From Bacteriovorax stolpii (lineage in GTDB: Bacteria > Bdellovibrionota > Bacteriovoracia > Bacteriovoracales > Bacteriovoracaceae), in the NCBI RefSeq assembly GCF_002872415.1, contig NZ_CP025704.1:62001-126000 (forward strand): a stretch of 64,000 nt of DNA, given 5' to 3'. The notes beneath the pieces were generated by a model, which saw only the letters and a list, made by a program, of their open reading frames with translations, ran no database searches and was not told where the DNA came from. This document shows positions 49,797-58,000 of the stretch, piece after piece; positions within the stretch are counted from its first letter, which is position 1, and each line of letters opens with the position of its first letter. Position numbers and translations under genes: made by a program.

Positions 49797-51185
49797 TTAA
49801 CCTAATTGTTGAACGGGATCAGCGCCACCGCCAAGCGAAGCCACCCCGGCACCTTGTCCTTTAATGCGGGAGATAGTTCCTTCCAGACGTGAAAACTTGT
49901 CTTTTAAATTCTTTTCTTTTTCTTCAATGAATTTCTGCTTCTGAGAAATTCTTCTGTCGATTTGTTCGATATTACTTTGAAGAGTTTTCTTTCTACTTTG
50001 AACGAGACCATCCGGCATACGAAGAGCAGTATTCACCATTGAGTTCAGGTTATCCATGAAACCTTCGCTTTTTCCTCCTTCTGGAGTGAAAGTTCCGGTT
50101 AGGACCTGAGCGACAGTGTTGTAGTCTTCAGTCAGCTTGGCTTCAAATTTTTTTTCATCAAATTGCAGAAGACCTTCGCGGGTAAAACTTAACCCGATAT
50201 CACCGGCCCTCATGTAACCTTTATCTGTTAGTACATCCTTAAAAACCGCACTATGGATACGTCCTTCAAGTGACTGAAGCATAATGTCTCCACCAAGCGT
50301 TCTGGATGTATCAGTCTTTTCATCCATAGTATTTTGTTGCTTGATGAAACTTAGTACACCATTGAGCTTTGTTACAAGGTCACTAACCTTGGCCCCAACG
50401 GCTTGGATATCTTCAGAAACTTTCAGTGTGAATTCTTCCCCGGGTTTTGCCTTTTTTAAATCAAGAGTTACCCCTGGGATTAGATCTGCAATTTTATTTT
50501 CCGGAGCTTCAATCTCAAAACCATCTAGTTTGATTTTGGCATCATGGGCTTCACGCTGGAATTCCAACTGAAAATCCTCGTCACCATCAACGAAATAAAA
50601 GTATGGGAAATCCACAGCGGCATCGTCGCCGGTTTTATTTAAACTTAAAATCAGTCTCCATGGAGTGTCTGATCCCGAGCCGTCGTTGATAACGTTGGCG
50701 GTAACACCAAGATTGCTGTCTTTGTTGATAAGTTTTGCAATTTTTGTCAACGAAGCATTGTCCGAATCAACATAAATATCTTTTGTCTCGCCGTTTGGCA
50801 GTGTGTACTGGATAAATCCCACACCAACATAACTTTCATCTTTGTCTTCAAAGCCCGTCGACATTGCCGATGATTTTTGGGCAAGAGAAACAACTTCCAG
50901 TTGATATGTACCAGGAAGAGCTCTGGTTTTATCTGTACTCACACCAACAATGTCAGTGTTAGTGTCAACTTTGAATTCGCGAAGAGCTCGGGCATTGGCA
51001 TTGACAGCAAGATTTCCACGCACGTCTTCAACCAGTTTTACCAACTGATCAACAAGACCTTTTTTGTCCTGGATTTTGCTTTTTTGCTTTTCCATGTTTT
51101 GAACTGGAATTTGTTCAGCAGCAATGATCTGCTTAACAATATCCTTAGGAAGTCCAGTTCCGATGGAGCCAAACGAAATACCCAA
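49797..51185 (-). CDS. fliD: Flagellar hook-associated protein 2 (filament cap) FliD
   Basis: 462 aa. The cap protein that folds and inserts flagellin at the growing filament tip. N-terminal FliD domain: FGSIGTGLPKDIVKQIIAAEQIPV with coiled-coil (about 5-45), then a central variable region (50-260), and a C-terminal FliD_C domain with LGGDIMLQSLEGRIHSAV, LTEDYNTVAQVLTG and a terminal coiled coil. The start is a TTG at 51185, strongly supported by AGGAGG at six bases' distance; there is no ATG nearby. First gene of the minus-strand flagellar run. A minus-strand terminator-like hairpin lies about 160 nt upstream. Confidence 0.95.
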   Translation of the reverse strand: MGISFGSIGTGLPKDIVKQIIAAEQIPVQNMEKQKSKIQDKKGLVDQLVKLVEDVRGNLAVNANARALREFKVDTNTDIVGVSTDKTRALPGTYQLEVVSLAQKSSAMSTGFEDKDESYVGVGFIQYTLPNGETKDIYVDSDNASLTKIAKLINKDSNLGVTANVINDGSGSDTPWRLILSLNKTGDDAAVDFPYFYFVDGDEDFQLEFQREAHDAKIKLDGFEIEAPENKIADLIPGVTLDLKKAKPGEEFTLKVSEDIQAVGAKVSDLVTKLNGVLSFIKQQNTMDEKTDTSRTLGGDIMLQSLEGRIHSAVFKDVLTDKGYMRAGDIGLSFTREGLLQFDEKKFEAKLTEDYNTVAQVLTGTFTPEGGKSEGFMDNLNSMVNTALRMPDGLVQSRKKTLQSNIEQIDRRISQKQKFIEEKEKNLKDKFSRLEGTISRIKGQGAGVASLGGGADPVQQLG

Positions 51186-51341
51186 AAAATCCTCCTGATT
51201 CTTTCGAGGTCGCTACGAGTAAGAATAACATATTCGATAGGACCAATCAGAATGAGGCAGGTTTTGCTCTAGTGTGTTTTAGTCGTGAAAACCGACTGAG
51301 GGGATACAGTATTAATTCCTGTGAATTTTCTTCGGGATGCC

Positions 51342-51374
51342 CTAAAATAAAAAAGACCGGGATGGGGCCCGGTC
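51342..51374 (-). terminator. Minus-strand intrinsic terminator upstream of fliD
   Basis: On the minus strand GACCGGG (51374-51368), a CCCCAT loop, CCCGGTC (51361-51355), then TTTTTTATTTT. A textbook terminator, but no minus-strand gene precedes it: the upstream gene at 51440 is on the plus strand. It may be an attenuator in a long fliD leader, the end of a short RNA, or a barrier between divergent promoters. Confidence 0.65.
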
Positions 51375-51439
51375 TCTTATTCTAGGATATTTTCGAAGTC
51401 CAGTATGGGATGAACTTCTTACTCAATTAATCGGTTATT

Positions 51440-52942
51440 ATGGAAAATACTTTAGCAAATGGTTCAAACATTTTTAAATTAAAGTGGAAGTTCTTCACTT
51501 TCCGGATAGTTAGCTATTTTTCCTTTCTATTAATCCCCGTTTATGTTCAAAAAGGACTTGAGTTAAAACCTCTGGCACTCGCCTTTCTCATGAGTCTCTA
51601 TATTCTCTTCATTGTAAGCCAGTGGTTTTTACTCGGAAAAGAAATCGACCATAGACTTAAAATTTATTTCCGAGTGAATTCGTCAATCGATAGGGTTGTG
51701 TACCGTTTATTTTTAGGAATGTTCTTTTTTATCCTGCTTTTTAACCTGGTTAGTTTCTTAGGTTCTAAATGGGTTTACAACAGTTACTGGATAACCTGGG
51801 CGGTGCTCGGGCTTTTTTACTCTTGGCCCACGCGCGGAAAGATCATTCAGGAATCAGTTTCTTCAAATTTTGGTGAATTTAAATTTCTCGATCGCTTTGA
51901 AAAAACACTCGTGGCCCTTATTTTACTTATGTTCGTTTTTTCCGTGCCGGAACTTCCACCACAGGCCAACGTTGATCTGTTAAAACTTTATTTTGACCCG
52001 TTAGAAAAGATTGGAAATCCATTCTGGAACTTCATGATCGTCAACTACTACCCGTTTAAAACGTATCCGGGGCTTTTCCGATTAGCATGGAGCTTACACT
52101 TTTATATCGTGGGTCTTGGGCTCTTCTTGCTCGTCTTTTATGCTTTCTTGCGTTTCTTCGTTTCGCGCAGGCTCTCGCTTCTTGGTGTGTTTGCTCTCGT
52201 GTCGTCATGGTCATTTAGTAAAACACTCACTCACAACATTGAGTTTTCGTTTTTAACGACCTATTCACTCATCTGGATTTGGACTCTTTTATGGGTCACT
52301 AAAAGCTCCACTTACCGCGCGGGACTTTTCTTAGGGCTGGTGAGTTATTGGGGAGCGCTGATCAATCAAAGTTACGCCGTTTTGGTATTCTTTCAAATTG
52401 GCCTTCTTTATTTCTTTTTCTTAAAAGACAGGACTAGCTGGTATAAGCGCCAGCTTCTAAGATACGCCTTGTTTGGAATTATCTTAACTCTGCTTCACTT
52501 ATTCTCGCATTCGGACCTGCTGCAGCCATTGCACTCGCTGGACTTCTCTTTTATTACCAATGCAGGCAGAGAGATTGACCGCAAAGGATTTTTCGTCCTG
52601 GGAGTCTTTGGAATTGTGATCGCCGTCTTTCGCACTTACTTTAAAAAACCGGCCATCATGAAAGATTTTCAGATGGAAAAACACAGTCTCAACATAGTCA
52701 TTCTTTCCTACCTCATTTTTATAGGGTTCTCGATTGTCTGGGATAACTCGTTGGTAAGTGGTTTTGGAACGATGTGGGCCCTGGCATTCTTGAGTCTTCT
52801 GCCTTTAGAGCTAATTTTCCAGTCGATTGCTCGCTTGCGTTCTAAGCGCAACATGATTTACGTGGTTTACATCTTGATTTGTTTGCTCGATTCCCACTTT
52901 GAAGGGCGAGTGAAATTATTTGTTAAAATATTTAATAGTTAG
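51440..52942 (+). CDS. Polytopic membrane protein of unknown function
   Basis: 500 aa, very hydrophobic, with roughly ten to twelve membrane segments spread along the whole length, including IVSYFSFLLIPVYV near the start, LLGVFALVSSWSFS near 250 and VILSYLIFIGFSIV near 430. One hydrophilic loop (about 175-210, rich in Pro/Asn/Phe) may face the periplasm. There are no obvious transporter, glycosyltransferase or kinase motifs. Divergent from fliD, but promoter-proximal separation and the intervening minus-strand terminator give no evidence of shared regulation. A terminator follows at 52946. Function cannot be assigned; a membrane glycosyltransferase of the GT-C type is conceivable. Confidence 0.7.
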   Translation: MENTLANGSNIFKLKWKFFTFRIVSYFSFLLIPVYVQKGLELKPLALAFLMSLYILFIVSQWFLLGKEIDHRLKIYFRVNSSIDRVVYRLFLGMFFFILLFNLVSFLGSKWVYNSYWITWAVLGLFYSWPTRGKIIQESVSSNFGEFKFLDRFEKTLVALILLMFVFSVPELPPQANVDLLKLYFDPLEKIGNPFWNFMIVNYYPFKTYPGLFRLAWSLHFYIVGLGLFLLVFYAFLRFFVSRRLSLLGVFALVSSWSFSKTLTHNIEFSFLTTYSLIWIWTLLWVTKSSTYRAGLFLGLVSYWGALINQSYAVLVFFQIGLLYFFFLKDRTSWYKRQLLRYALFGIILTLLHLFSHSDLLQPLHSLDFSFITNAGREIDRKGFFVLGVFGIVIAVFRTYFKKPAIMKDFQMEKHSLNIVILSYLIFIGFSIVWDNSLVSGFGTMWALAFLSLLPLELIFQSIARLRSKRNMIYVVYILICLLDSHFEGRVKLFVKIFNS

Positions 52943-52945
52943 CTG

Positions 52946-52966
52946 AAAAAATGCGAAGCATTTTTA
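52946..52966. terminator. Bidirectional hairpin after the polytopic membrane protein
   Basis: AAAAAATGC (52946-52954), GAA loop, GCATTTTT (52958-52965). The stem is AT-rich, with the T-run forming its 3' arm; an intrinsic terminator for the gene ending four bases upstream. Confidence 0.65.
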
Positions 52967-53067
52967 CGTTTTAGTTAAGAGTTCAGCTAACCTGTATTTA
53001 TTTTTTAAAAATGTGTTAGACTATGAGTAAGCAAGAACAATGAAGTGATTGCTTACCATGGAGTCGT

Positions 53068-53301
53068 ATGTTTAGATCAGGACTGACCAAAGGGATTTAC
53101 GAAAACTTTCTCCGCTCTCACAACCTGAACCGCTCTGAACTCGAAACCTCTCCTTTTATCTTTGTCGACCCAGCTTCCGGACACATGAAACTTCTCACAA
53201 ATCTAATGAGCTCTAACGAGTACGATAGAGAGATTTTTGCTGTCGCTGTCGCTGAAGGTGGCGGGGATGTTGAAGTTCTCTCGACAGCAGAGAACAATTA
53301 A
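53068..53301 (+). CDS. Small protein of unknown function (77 aa)
   Basis: 77 aa starting at an ATG with GGAG eight bases upstream. Contains a basic N-terminal helix, a YENFLRSHNLNRSELE segment, a short strand SPFIFVDP and an acidic, glycine-rich C-terminus (AVAVAEGGGDVEVLS). No family recognised, no signal peptide or cysteine. It has a plausible start site, stands alone between two terminator-like hairpins (52946 and 53306) and uses codons like its neighbours, which support a real gene, but its size leaves room for doubt. Confidence 0.55.
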   Translation: MFRSGLTKGIYENFLRSHNLNRSELETSPFIFVDPASGHMKLLTNLMSSNEYDREIFAVAVAEGGGDVEVLSTAENN

Positions 53302-53305
53302 GACT

Positions 53306-53323
53306 TAAACCAGATTTGGTTTA
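53306..53323. repeat. Hairpin after the 77-aa gene
   Basis: TAAACCA (53306-53312), GATT loop, TGGTTTA (53317-53323). Begins 4 nt after the stop. There is no strong T-run, so it is a weak terminator or 3' structure. Confidence 0.4.
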
Positions 53324-53440
53324 TGAATTATTAGCGTTACATAAAGCAATTTGGTGCTTATGGTGTGCTTTACACTAAGAATTAGCATTCTTACAAAACC
53401 TCTCTTGAAATAATACCCGAGTGACAATTTTTTGACTTAT

Positions 53441-53597
53441 TGTGAATAACTACGGTGTTTCAGTGGCAAATCTACCCCTGTAGAATGGCAAGTGAAAAAT
53501 GCATGTGAATATCGCCTCTAACTATTTAAAATAATGAAATAGGAAAACAGACTAAAATGTGCTGAAATCCCCATCGAATATGTAAAAATGTGGATAA
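53441..53597 (+). promoter_or_regulatory. Intergenic region with three DnaA-box-like sites
   Basis: The 383-nt gap 53302-53684 is AT-rich and carries no plausible gene. TGTGAATAA (53441-53449) and TGTGGATAA (53589-53597) are perfect matches to the DnaA box TTATNCACA in reverse, and TGTGAATAT (53504-53512) matches at eight of nine positions. All three face the same way. No dnaA, dnaN or other origin-linked genes are nearby, so this may be a DnaA-binding regulatory or titration site, or coincidence in AT-rich DNA. Confidence 0.35.
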
Positions 53598-53684
53598 CTT
53601 TGTCCATTTTGTTGATAAAATAATCAAGTCAACTAAATTAGATTGAAAATTGTAAGAAATTTTCATTGTGCACGGTGAAATATT

Positions 53685-54473
53685 ATGAAAAACGCTCAGA
53701 CTGAAGTTATTCTTGAGTTGACAAAAAAAATGAATTTTTTGTTTGGCCCAAATGCAATTAAAACTCTCGACGTGAATTTAAAAAGCGACAACAGCGCTGT
53801 CACTGAAATCGATCTGTTTGTTTCAAATCTCATCAAAGAAAAAATTCTGAATCATTCTGTTTATAAAAGTTATTCGTTTTTTAGCGAAGAAGAATACGAT
53901 CAGCTCACTTTCCCTAGCGCAATTCTTGACCCGATTGATGGCACGAGAGAGCTTATTAAGGGAAGACCCGAGTGTGCAGTGTCGTTGGCGCTAATGAAGA
54001 CGTCAGAGATCGCTGCCCCCGAGAATTACGCCTGGATTTACAATCCATTTAGTGGCTTTAGTCTCGACAGCAGCATCCCTTTTGTCCCTTCATCAAATAA
54101 ATCTCAGCAAAAAATTCTGGGAATGGTGTCGCGTTCAGAATTCGAAAAAGGTTATTTTAATTTTCTGCTCGATATTGATCCTAAAATTGAAATCACCCCT
54201 CGTGGTAGTATCGCTTTTAAACTGGCCTTGCTTGCCAGTGGTGCCTGTGATTTCGTTTTAAGTTTAAGTCCAAAAAACATTTGGGATATTGCCGCTGGAA
54301 GTGTGCTTTGCTCCGCTCGTGGAATTAAGCTTTACCAAAATGGTGTTGAAATCAAAAATCTCAATGAGATTAATATGAAAGGGATGCTGTTGTGGGCCCC
54401 AGATCAGTTTGCCGAAGACCTGTGGATCAAATTCAAAAATGAAAAAGAAAAAAGGATGAGCGAATCCCGCTGA
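53685..54473 (+). CDS. Inositol-monophosphatase-family phosphatase, CysQ-like
   Basis: 262 aa Mg-dependent phosphatase. Metal-site motifs: E in FSEEEYDQ near residue 67, LDPIDGTRELIKG near 84 (the DPIDGT metal motif with the CysQ-type ELIKG continuation) and WDIAAGSVLCSARG near 206. CysQ removes the 3' phosphate from PAP in sulfur assimilation and also acts on nanoRNA-like substrates in some species. The spacing and the RELIKG segment favour CysQ over SuhB, but it is not proven. Stands alone between the DnaA-box gap and the sigma-54 activator gene. Confidence 0.82.
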   Translation: MKNAQTEVILELTKKMNFLFGPNAIKTLDVNLKSDNSAVTEIDLFVSNLIKEKILNHSVYKSYSFFSEEEYDQLTFPSAILDPIDGTRELIKGRPECAVSLALMKTSEIAAPENYAWIYNPFSGFSLDSSIPFVPSSNKSQQKILGMVSRSEFEKGYFNFLLDIDPKIEITPRGSIAFKLALLASGACDFVLSLSPKNIWDIAAGSVLCSARGIKLYQNGVEIKNLNEINMKGMLLWAPDQFAEDLWIKFKNEKEKRMSESR

Positions 54474-54526
54474 TCTTTTGCTAGTCATTATTGTATGACT
54501 TTCTCTGGTTGTTAACTGGAGAGACG

Positions 54527-55477
54527 ATGAATACACTTCTGCGCGAAAAATGCATTAATCTAAAGGCCCCTCTTTTAATTACTGGCGAAACGGGAACCGG
54601 GAAGTCTCGCCTTGCGCACGATATTTACCGTCAATCATCTATTCATCAAGAAAAATTTCTCACTGTTCACCTGGCCACTTTAAAAGAAGATCTTTTAGAG
54701 AGCGAACTCTTTGGCCACAAGAAGGGATCTTTCACCGGGGCCTTGGAAAATAAGAGTGGTTATTTTCAAGATGTAGGGACTGGAACTTTATTTTTAGATG
54801 AAATCGGCGAGCTTTCTCTGGAAGCACAAAAGAAACTACTCTACGTAATGGAAGAAAAAAAGTTCACTCCTGTTGGTGGTAGTGCCTCTTTAGATTTTCG
54901 CGGAAGAATCATTATGGCGACCAATCGCAATTTAAAACAAATGGTAGAGAGTGGTTTGTTTCGTGAAGACCTTTACTATCGCATTAAGATTTTTCATCTG
55001 GAACTATCCCCATTGCGTGAAGATAAAAAACAGTTGCGAGAAATCATTCAGACACTTTTTAATGAACTCAAAGAAAGGCACTCCAGCCCTTATGCCAGGC
55101 TTTCAAATGAAGCAATGGAATTGCTAATGGGCAGAAACTGGAAGGGAAATATCCGCGAGATAAAAAATGCTCTGGAGTTTGCCTTAGTCATGTCGCCAAA
55201 GAATGTTATTGAAAGTGCGGATTTTCCCTATGATCAAAATGAGGTGATTTTACCGGAAGAGATCAATGCTCTGGCCGGATTTCCGGAAGACTTTCATCAA
55301 AGCCAGGAGCTTTTTGAGAAAGTCTTTTTAGAGGCGATGCTGGCCAAGAATGGCGGCAAGGTCAACGAGACGGCACGCCGCTTGGGAATCAGCAAAACAA
55401 CCCTTATTCAGAAGGCGCGCAAATACGGTATCAACACTCTGAAAATGCGCGCTGAAGCCTTCGATTTTGCTGCGTAA
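54527..55477 (+). CDS. Sigma-54-dependent transcriptional activator without receiver domain
   Basis: 316 aa. The protein begins almost directly with the AAA+ domain: Walker A GETGTGKS (20-27), sigma-54 contact loop GSFTGA (67-72, consensus GAFTGA), Walker B LFLDEIGEL (near 88), the R-finger region FREDLYYRI and RNWKGNIRE. The C-terminal helix-turn-helix of the Fis type is at VNETARRLGISKTTLIQKA (near 280-298). Typical enhancer-binding proteins carry an N-terminal receiver, GAF or PAS domain; here it is absent, so activity may be constitutive or controlled by a partner. The ATG at 54527 has GGAG upstream. Upstream in-frame codons to 54491 are considered untranslated. Confidence 0.9.
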   Translation: MNTLLREKCINLKAPLLITGETGTGKSRLAHDIYRQSSIHQEKFLTVHLATLKEDLLESELFGHKKGSFTGALENKSGYFQDVGTGTLFLDEIGELSLEAQKKLLYVMEEKKFTPVGGSASLDFRGRIIMATNRNLKQMVESGLFREDLYYRIKIFHLELSPLREDKKQLREIIQTLFNELKERHSSPYARLSNEAMELLMGRNWKGNIREIKNALEFALVMSPKNVIESADFPYDQNEVILPEEINALAGFPEDFHQSQELFEKVFLEAMLAKNGGKVNETARRLGISKTTLIQKARKYGINTLKMRAEAFDFAA

Positions 55478-55569
55478 AAAATACAGATCCCCAGGGAGTT
55501 TCATTGACAATTGCTTGAAATAAGAGCAAAAGCTACCAATCAAATTATCTTGGTTTCCTTGGGGAGTTT

Positions 55570-55902
55570 ATGAGAAACGCAATGATCGCTTTAAGCGGGC
55601 TGCTTTTGTCTTTTCAGGTTATGGCATCTGGTTCTGTTTTGATTAACGGTAAAGAAATTAAGTCACAAGACCATCTTCATACGACGCTGGCAAAGGAATT
55701 AAACTTTCCTCGCCACTACGGAAAAACTCTCGATGCACTTTACGATACTTTGAGCTCTGATTATTCAGGCCAAACCATTATTAAAATCAAATTTGTAAGC
55801 ATTTTAAAAAGCAAATTAGGCGCAGATTACACTGATGCTTTAATTCAGGCGATCATGGATGCTTCTGACGACAACCCAAAAGTTGTCTTAGTTTTAGAGT
55901 AA
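55570..55902 (+). CDS. Exported barstar-like protein
   Basis: 110 aa. The first 20 residues form a Sec signal peptide (MIALSGLLLSFQVMA), with probable cleavage after Ala19. The mature part aligns along its whole length with barstar, the intracellular inhibitor of the RNase barnase: INGKEIKSQDHLHTTL, LNFPRHYGKTLDALYDTL, and a final VVLVLE strand. The barnase-contact positions D35 and D39 of barstar correspond to D55 and D59; W38 is Y58. Classical barstars are cytoplasmic, so periplasmic export is odd. No barnase-like gene is in the window. GGGGAG site before the ATG; three bases separate it from rlmE. Confidence 0.8.
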   Translation: MRNAMIALSGLLLSFQVMASGSVLINGKEIKSQDHLHTTLAKELNFPRHYGKTLDALYDTLSSDYSGQTIIKIKFVSILKSKLGADYTDALIQAIMDASDDNPKVVLVLE

Positions 55903-55905
55903 TCA

Positions 55906-56499
55906 ATGACGTTTAAAGTAAAAGATCATTATTTTCACAAAGCAAAGAAAGATAACTTTCTTGCAAGAAGCGTTTATAAGCTTGAAGAGATCGATGAGCG
56001 CTTTAAAATTTTGAAAAAAAATGATCAGGTCATCGACTTCGGTTACCACCCGGGATCGTGGGTTCAGTACACATCTGAAAAAGTTGGTGTCAATGGACTG
56101 GTAATTGGTGCCGATGTAAGAGACATAAATAAGAAACTTCTAGGTGTCCCAAACGTCCGTTTATTTCAAAGAGACATTCTCACTATCGAAACGATGCAAG
56201 AGCTTGGTGTATCGGACCAGTTCGATGTGGTCCTATCAGATATGGCCCCTAATACCACAGGGATTATGTCGGTTGATCAGGCCAGGTCCCTAAATTTAGT
56301 AGAGATGGTTTTCTTCTTAATGCCGAAATTTTTAAAACCAGGTGGAAACACCGTCATCAAAGTTTTCGAATCCAACGATGCTCAGGTATTTCTGAAGGAG
56401 CAAAAAAAGCTCTTTTCCGAGTTCCATTATCTGAGACCAAAATCTACCCGCTCGGTTAGTAAAGAATATTTTGTCATTGGGAAGGATTTTAGGCCATAA
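55906..56499 (+). CDS. rlmE: 23S rRNA (uridine2552-2'-O)-methyltransferase RlmE
   Basis: 197 aa FtsJ-fold enzyme that methylates U2552 of the ribosomal A loop. The catalytic K-D-K-E tetrad is in place: K25 in the ARSVYKLEEID helix, D112 in SDMAPNTTG, K152 in VIKVFES and E187 in SVSKEYFV. SAM motif I is atypical, DFGYHPGSW at 44-52 in place of the usual DLGAAPGGW. Length fits RlmE. It follows the barstar-like gene by 3 nt, and its end overlaps the possible upstream codons of the penicillin-binding protein. Confidence 0.9.
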   Translation: MTFKVKDHYFHKAKKDNFLARSVYKLEEIDERFKILKKNDQVIDFGYHPGSWVQYTSEKVGVNGLVIGADVRDINKKLLGVPNVRLFQRDILTIETMQELGVSDQFDVVLSDMAPNTTGIMSVDQARSLNLVEMVFFLMPKFLKPGGNTVIKVFESNDAQVFLKEQKKLFSEFHYLRPKSTRSVSKEYFVIGKDFRP

Positions 56500-56524
56500 T
56501 AGTATCTCATGCGCTAGTAATTGC

Positions 56525-58000
56525 ATGGTAACTAAAACATGGATAAGTTTAGTGAAAAAGACGAACAGTAAGTTTGCCTTAGTTGTTACCACAGCGTTCC
56601 TCACTCTTTTTGTAGGTGGAACTGCTTTCAACATTTTTCAAGGTAAGTTTGGACAAAAACTCAATGCTGCTGAAGTGGAAAAGGAAGCTAAAGCTTCTGG
56701 TTTAACTCCACTCCCAGACGATTTAAGACTTTCAATCGACAGGACCTTTAAGCAGGTTGGTGCTGATTGGCCTCAAACTCTTGATGTAGGCAAAAAGAAA
56801 GTAAAAATTGAATATGCATTCAATCCTCAGCTTGATGCGTATATTAAAAAGCTTTTAAAATCATACCGCTCAGACTATGCGACAGTTGCTGTTATTGATA
56901 ACGAAACTGGTGAAGTCCTGGCCGCAGTAGGTGTTGAAGGAAAAACAAACAACATCGACAACAACCTGGTTTTAGCGAGCACTCACCCATCTGCCAGTTT
57001 AATTAAAATGGTTACGGCAGCTGAGCTTCTTCAAAATACAAAGGTTACAAGAGAGACATCTTTTGATTTCCGCGGAAGAAGCACTACCCTTTTTAAATAC
57101 CAATTAGATGAATCTAAAAGCAACCGTTGGGATAAATCTCAAACGTTTGAGACAGCTTTTGCTAAATCAAACAATGTTATCTTCGGTAAAGCAGCAATCC
57201 AAAATATCAGCAGCGAAAAGCTGGTGAGAATGGCGGAGAACTTTGGATTTAATCAACAGTTCCTTCCGGAATTTGATTTCGTTCAATCACATATTGGAAC
57301 AGCTGCTGATGATTATCACTTGGCTGAACTTGCTTCTGGTTTTAACGATCAGACAGTTATCTCTCCTATTCATGGTGCAATGATGGCCTCAATCATTGCT
57401 AACAATGGGATGATGAAATCGCCAAAGATGATTACGAAGTTAGTGGATGCTTCTGGTGAAACTCTTTGGGAAAACAACTCAATAGAAAAACGCGTTCTAT
57501 CAGCTGAGACTGCAAGACAAATGCAGGAGATGATGGGAATGACGATTGATGGTGGAACGGCGAGAAAGTCATTCCGCAAAATGAATAATGGTTATAAAAA
57601 CGCACTTGATATCGGTGGGAAAACAGGAAGTATTACGGGTGGTAAACCATTTGGTAAGAGAGACTGGTTCTCAGCGTTCGCGATTCCTCGTGACCAAGAG
57701 CGTGGCAAAGGTATTTCGATTAGTGTCATGAACGTTAACGTTAAAAGATGGCACGTAAAATCGACAATGCTTGCTAAAAACATCATTGAGTATTATTACA
57801 ATAACGTGAAGCCAGTTCCTATCACGATGGTAAAAATGCCAAGAATGGTTTCTGAAAATAAAAGGCGTAAGGCAAAAGTCTATAAAAGGAGTATTGCCAG
57901 TAGACCCTCAAAAAAGAAAATCGTCTCAGGAAAAAAAAGAAGCGCAATTAAAAAAGAAATAGGTAAACGCAATGAACGAAAATCAAACACCACAATCTAA
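56525..58000 (+). CDS. Penicillin-binding transpeptidase-domain protein
   Basis: 491 aa from the ATG at 56525; a GTG at 56552 (VKKTNSKFALVV) is an equally likely start, and neither has a strong ribosome-binding site. One N-terminal membrane anchor is followed by a transpeptidase domain with all three active-site motifs: S-x-x-K in SASLIKM, S-x-N in KSNN and KTG in GGKTGSITGG. It lacks the class B dimerisation domain, so it is a short PBP, perhaps a monofunctional peptidoglycan transpeptidase or a carboxypeptidase. The last 50 residues are strikingly rich in Lys and Arg. Its end overlaps lepB by 29 nt. Confidence 0.85.
   Translation: MVTKTWISLVKKTNSKFALVVTTAFLTLFVGGTAFNIFQGKFGQKLNAAEVEKEAKASGLTPLPDDLRLSIDRTFKQVGADWPQTLDVGKKKVKIEYAFNPQLDAYIKKLLKSYRSDYATVAVIDNETGEVLAAVGVEGKTNNIDNNLVLASTHPSASLIKMVTAAELLQNTKVTRETSFDFRGRSTTLFKYQLDESKSNRWDKSQTFETAFAKSNNVIFGKAAIQNISSEKLVRMAENFGFNQQFLPEFDFVQSHIGTAADDYHLAELASGFNDQTVISPIHGAMMASIIANNGMMKSPKMITKLVDASGETLWENNSIEKRVLSAETARQMQEMMGMTIDGGTARKSFRKMNNGYKNALDIGGKTGSITGGKPFGKRDWFSAFAIPRDQERGKGISISVMNVNVKRWHVKSTMLAKNIIEYYYNNVKPVPITMVKMPRMVSENKRRKAKVYKRSIASRPSKKKIVSGKKRSAIKKEIGKRNERKSNTTI

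Noticed and set aside
51266-51280. Sigma-54-type promoter (GGCA/TTGC elements) near 51255-51268
   Set aside because: The spacing between the two elements is two bases too short and it points to no suitable gene start.
53302-53684. Chromosomal origin of replication
   Set aside because: DnaA-box-like sites are present, but there is no dnaA, dnaN, gyrB, rpmH or parAB nearby and no clear AT-rich repeat array; kept only as a possible DnaA-binding site.
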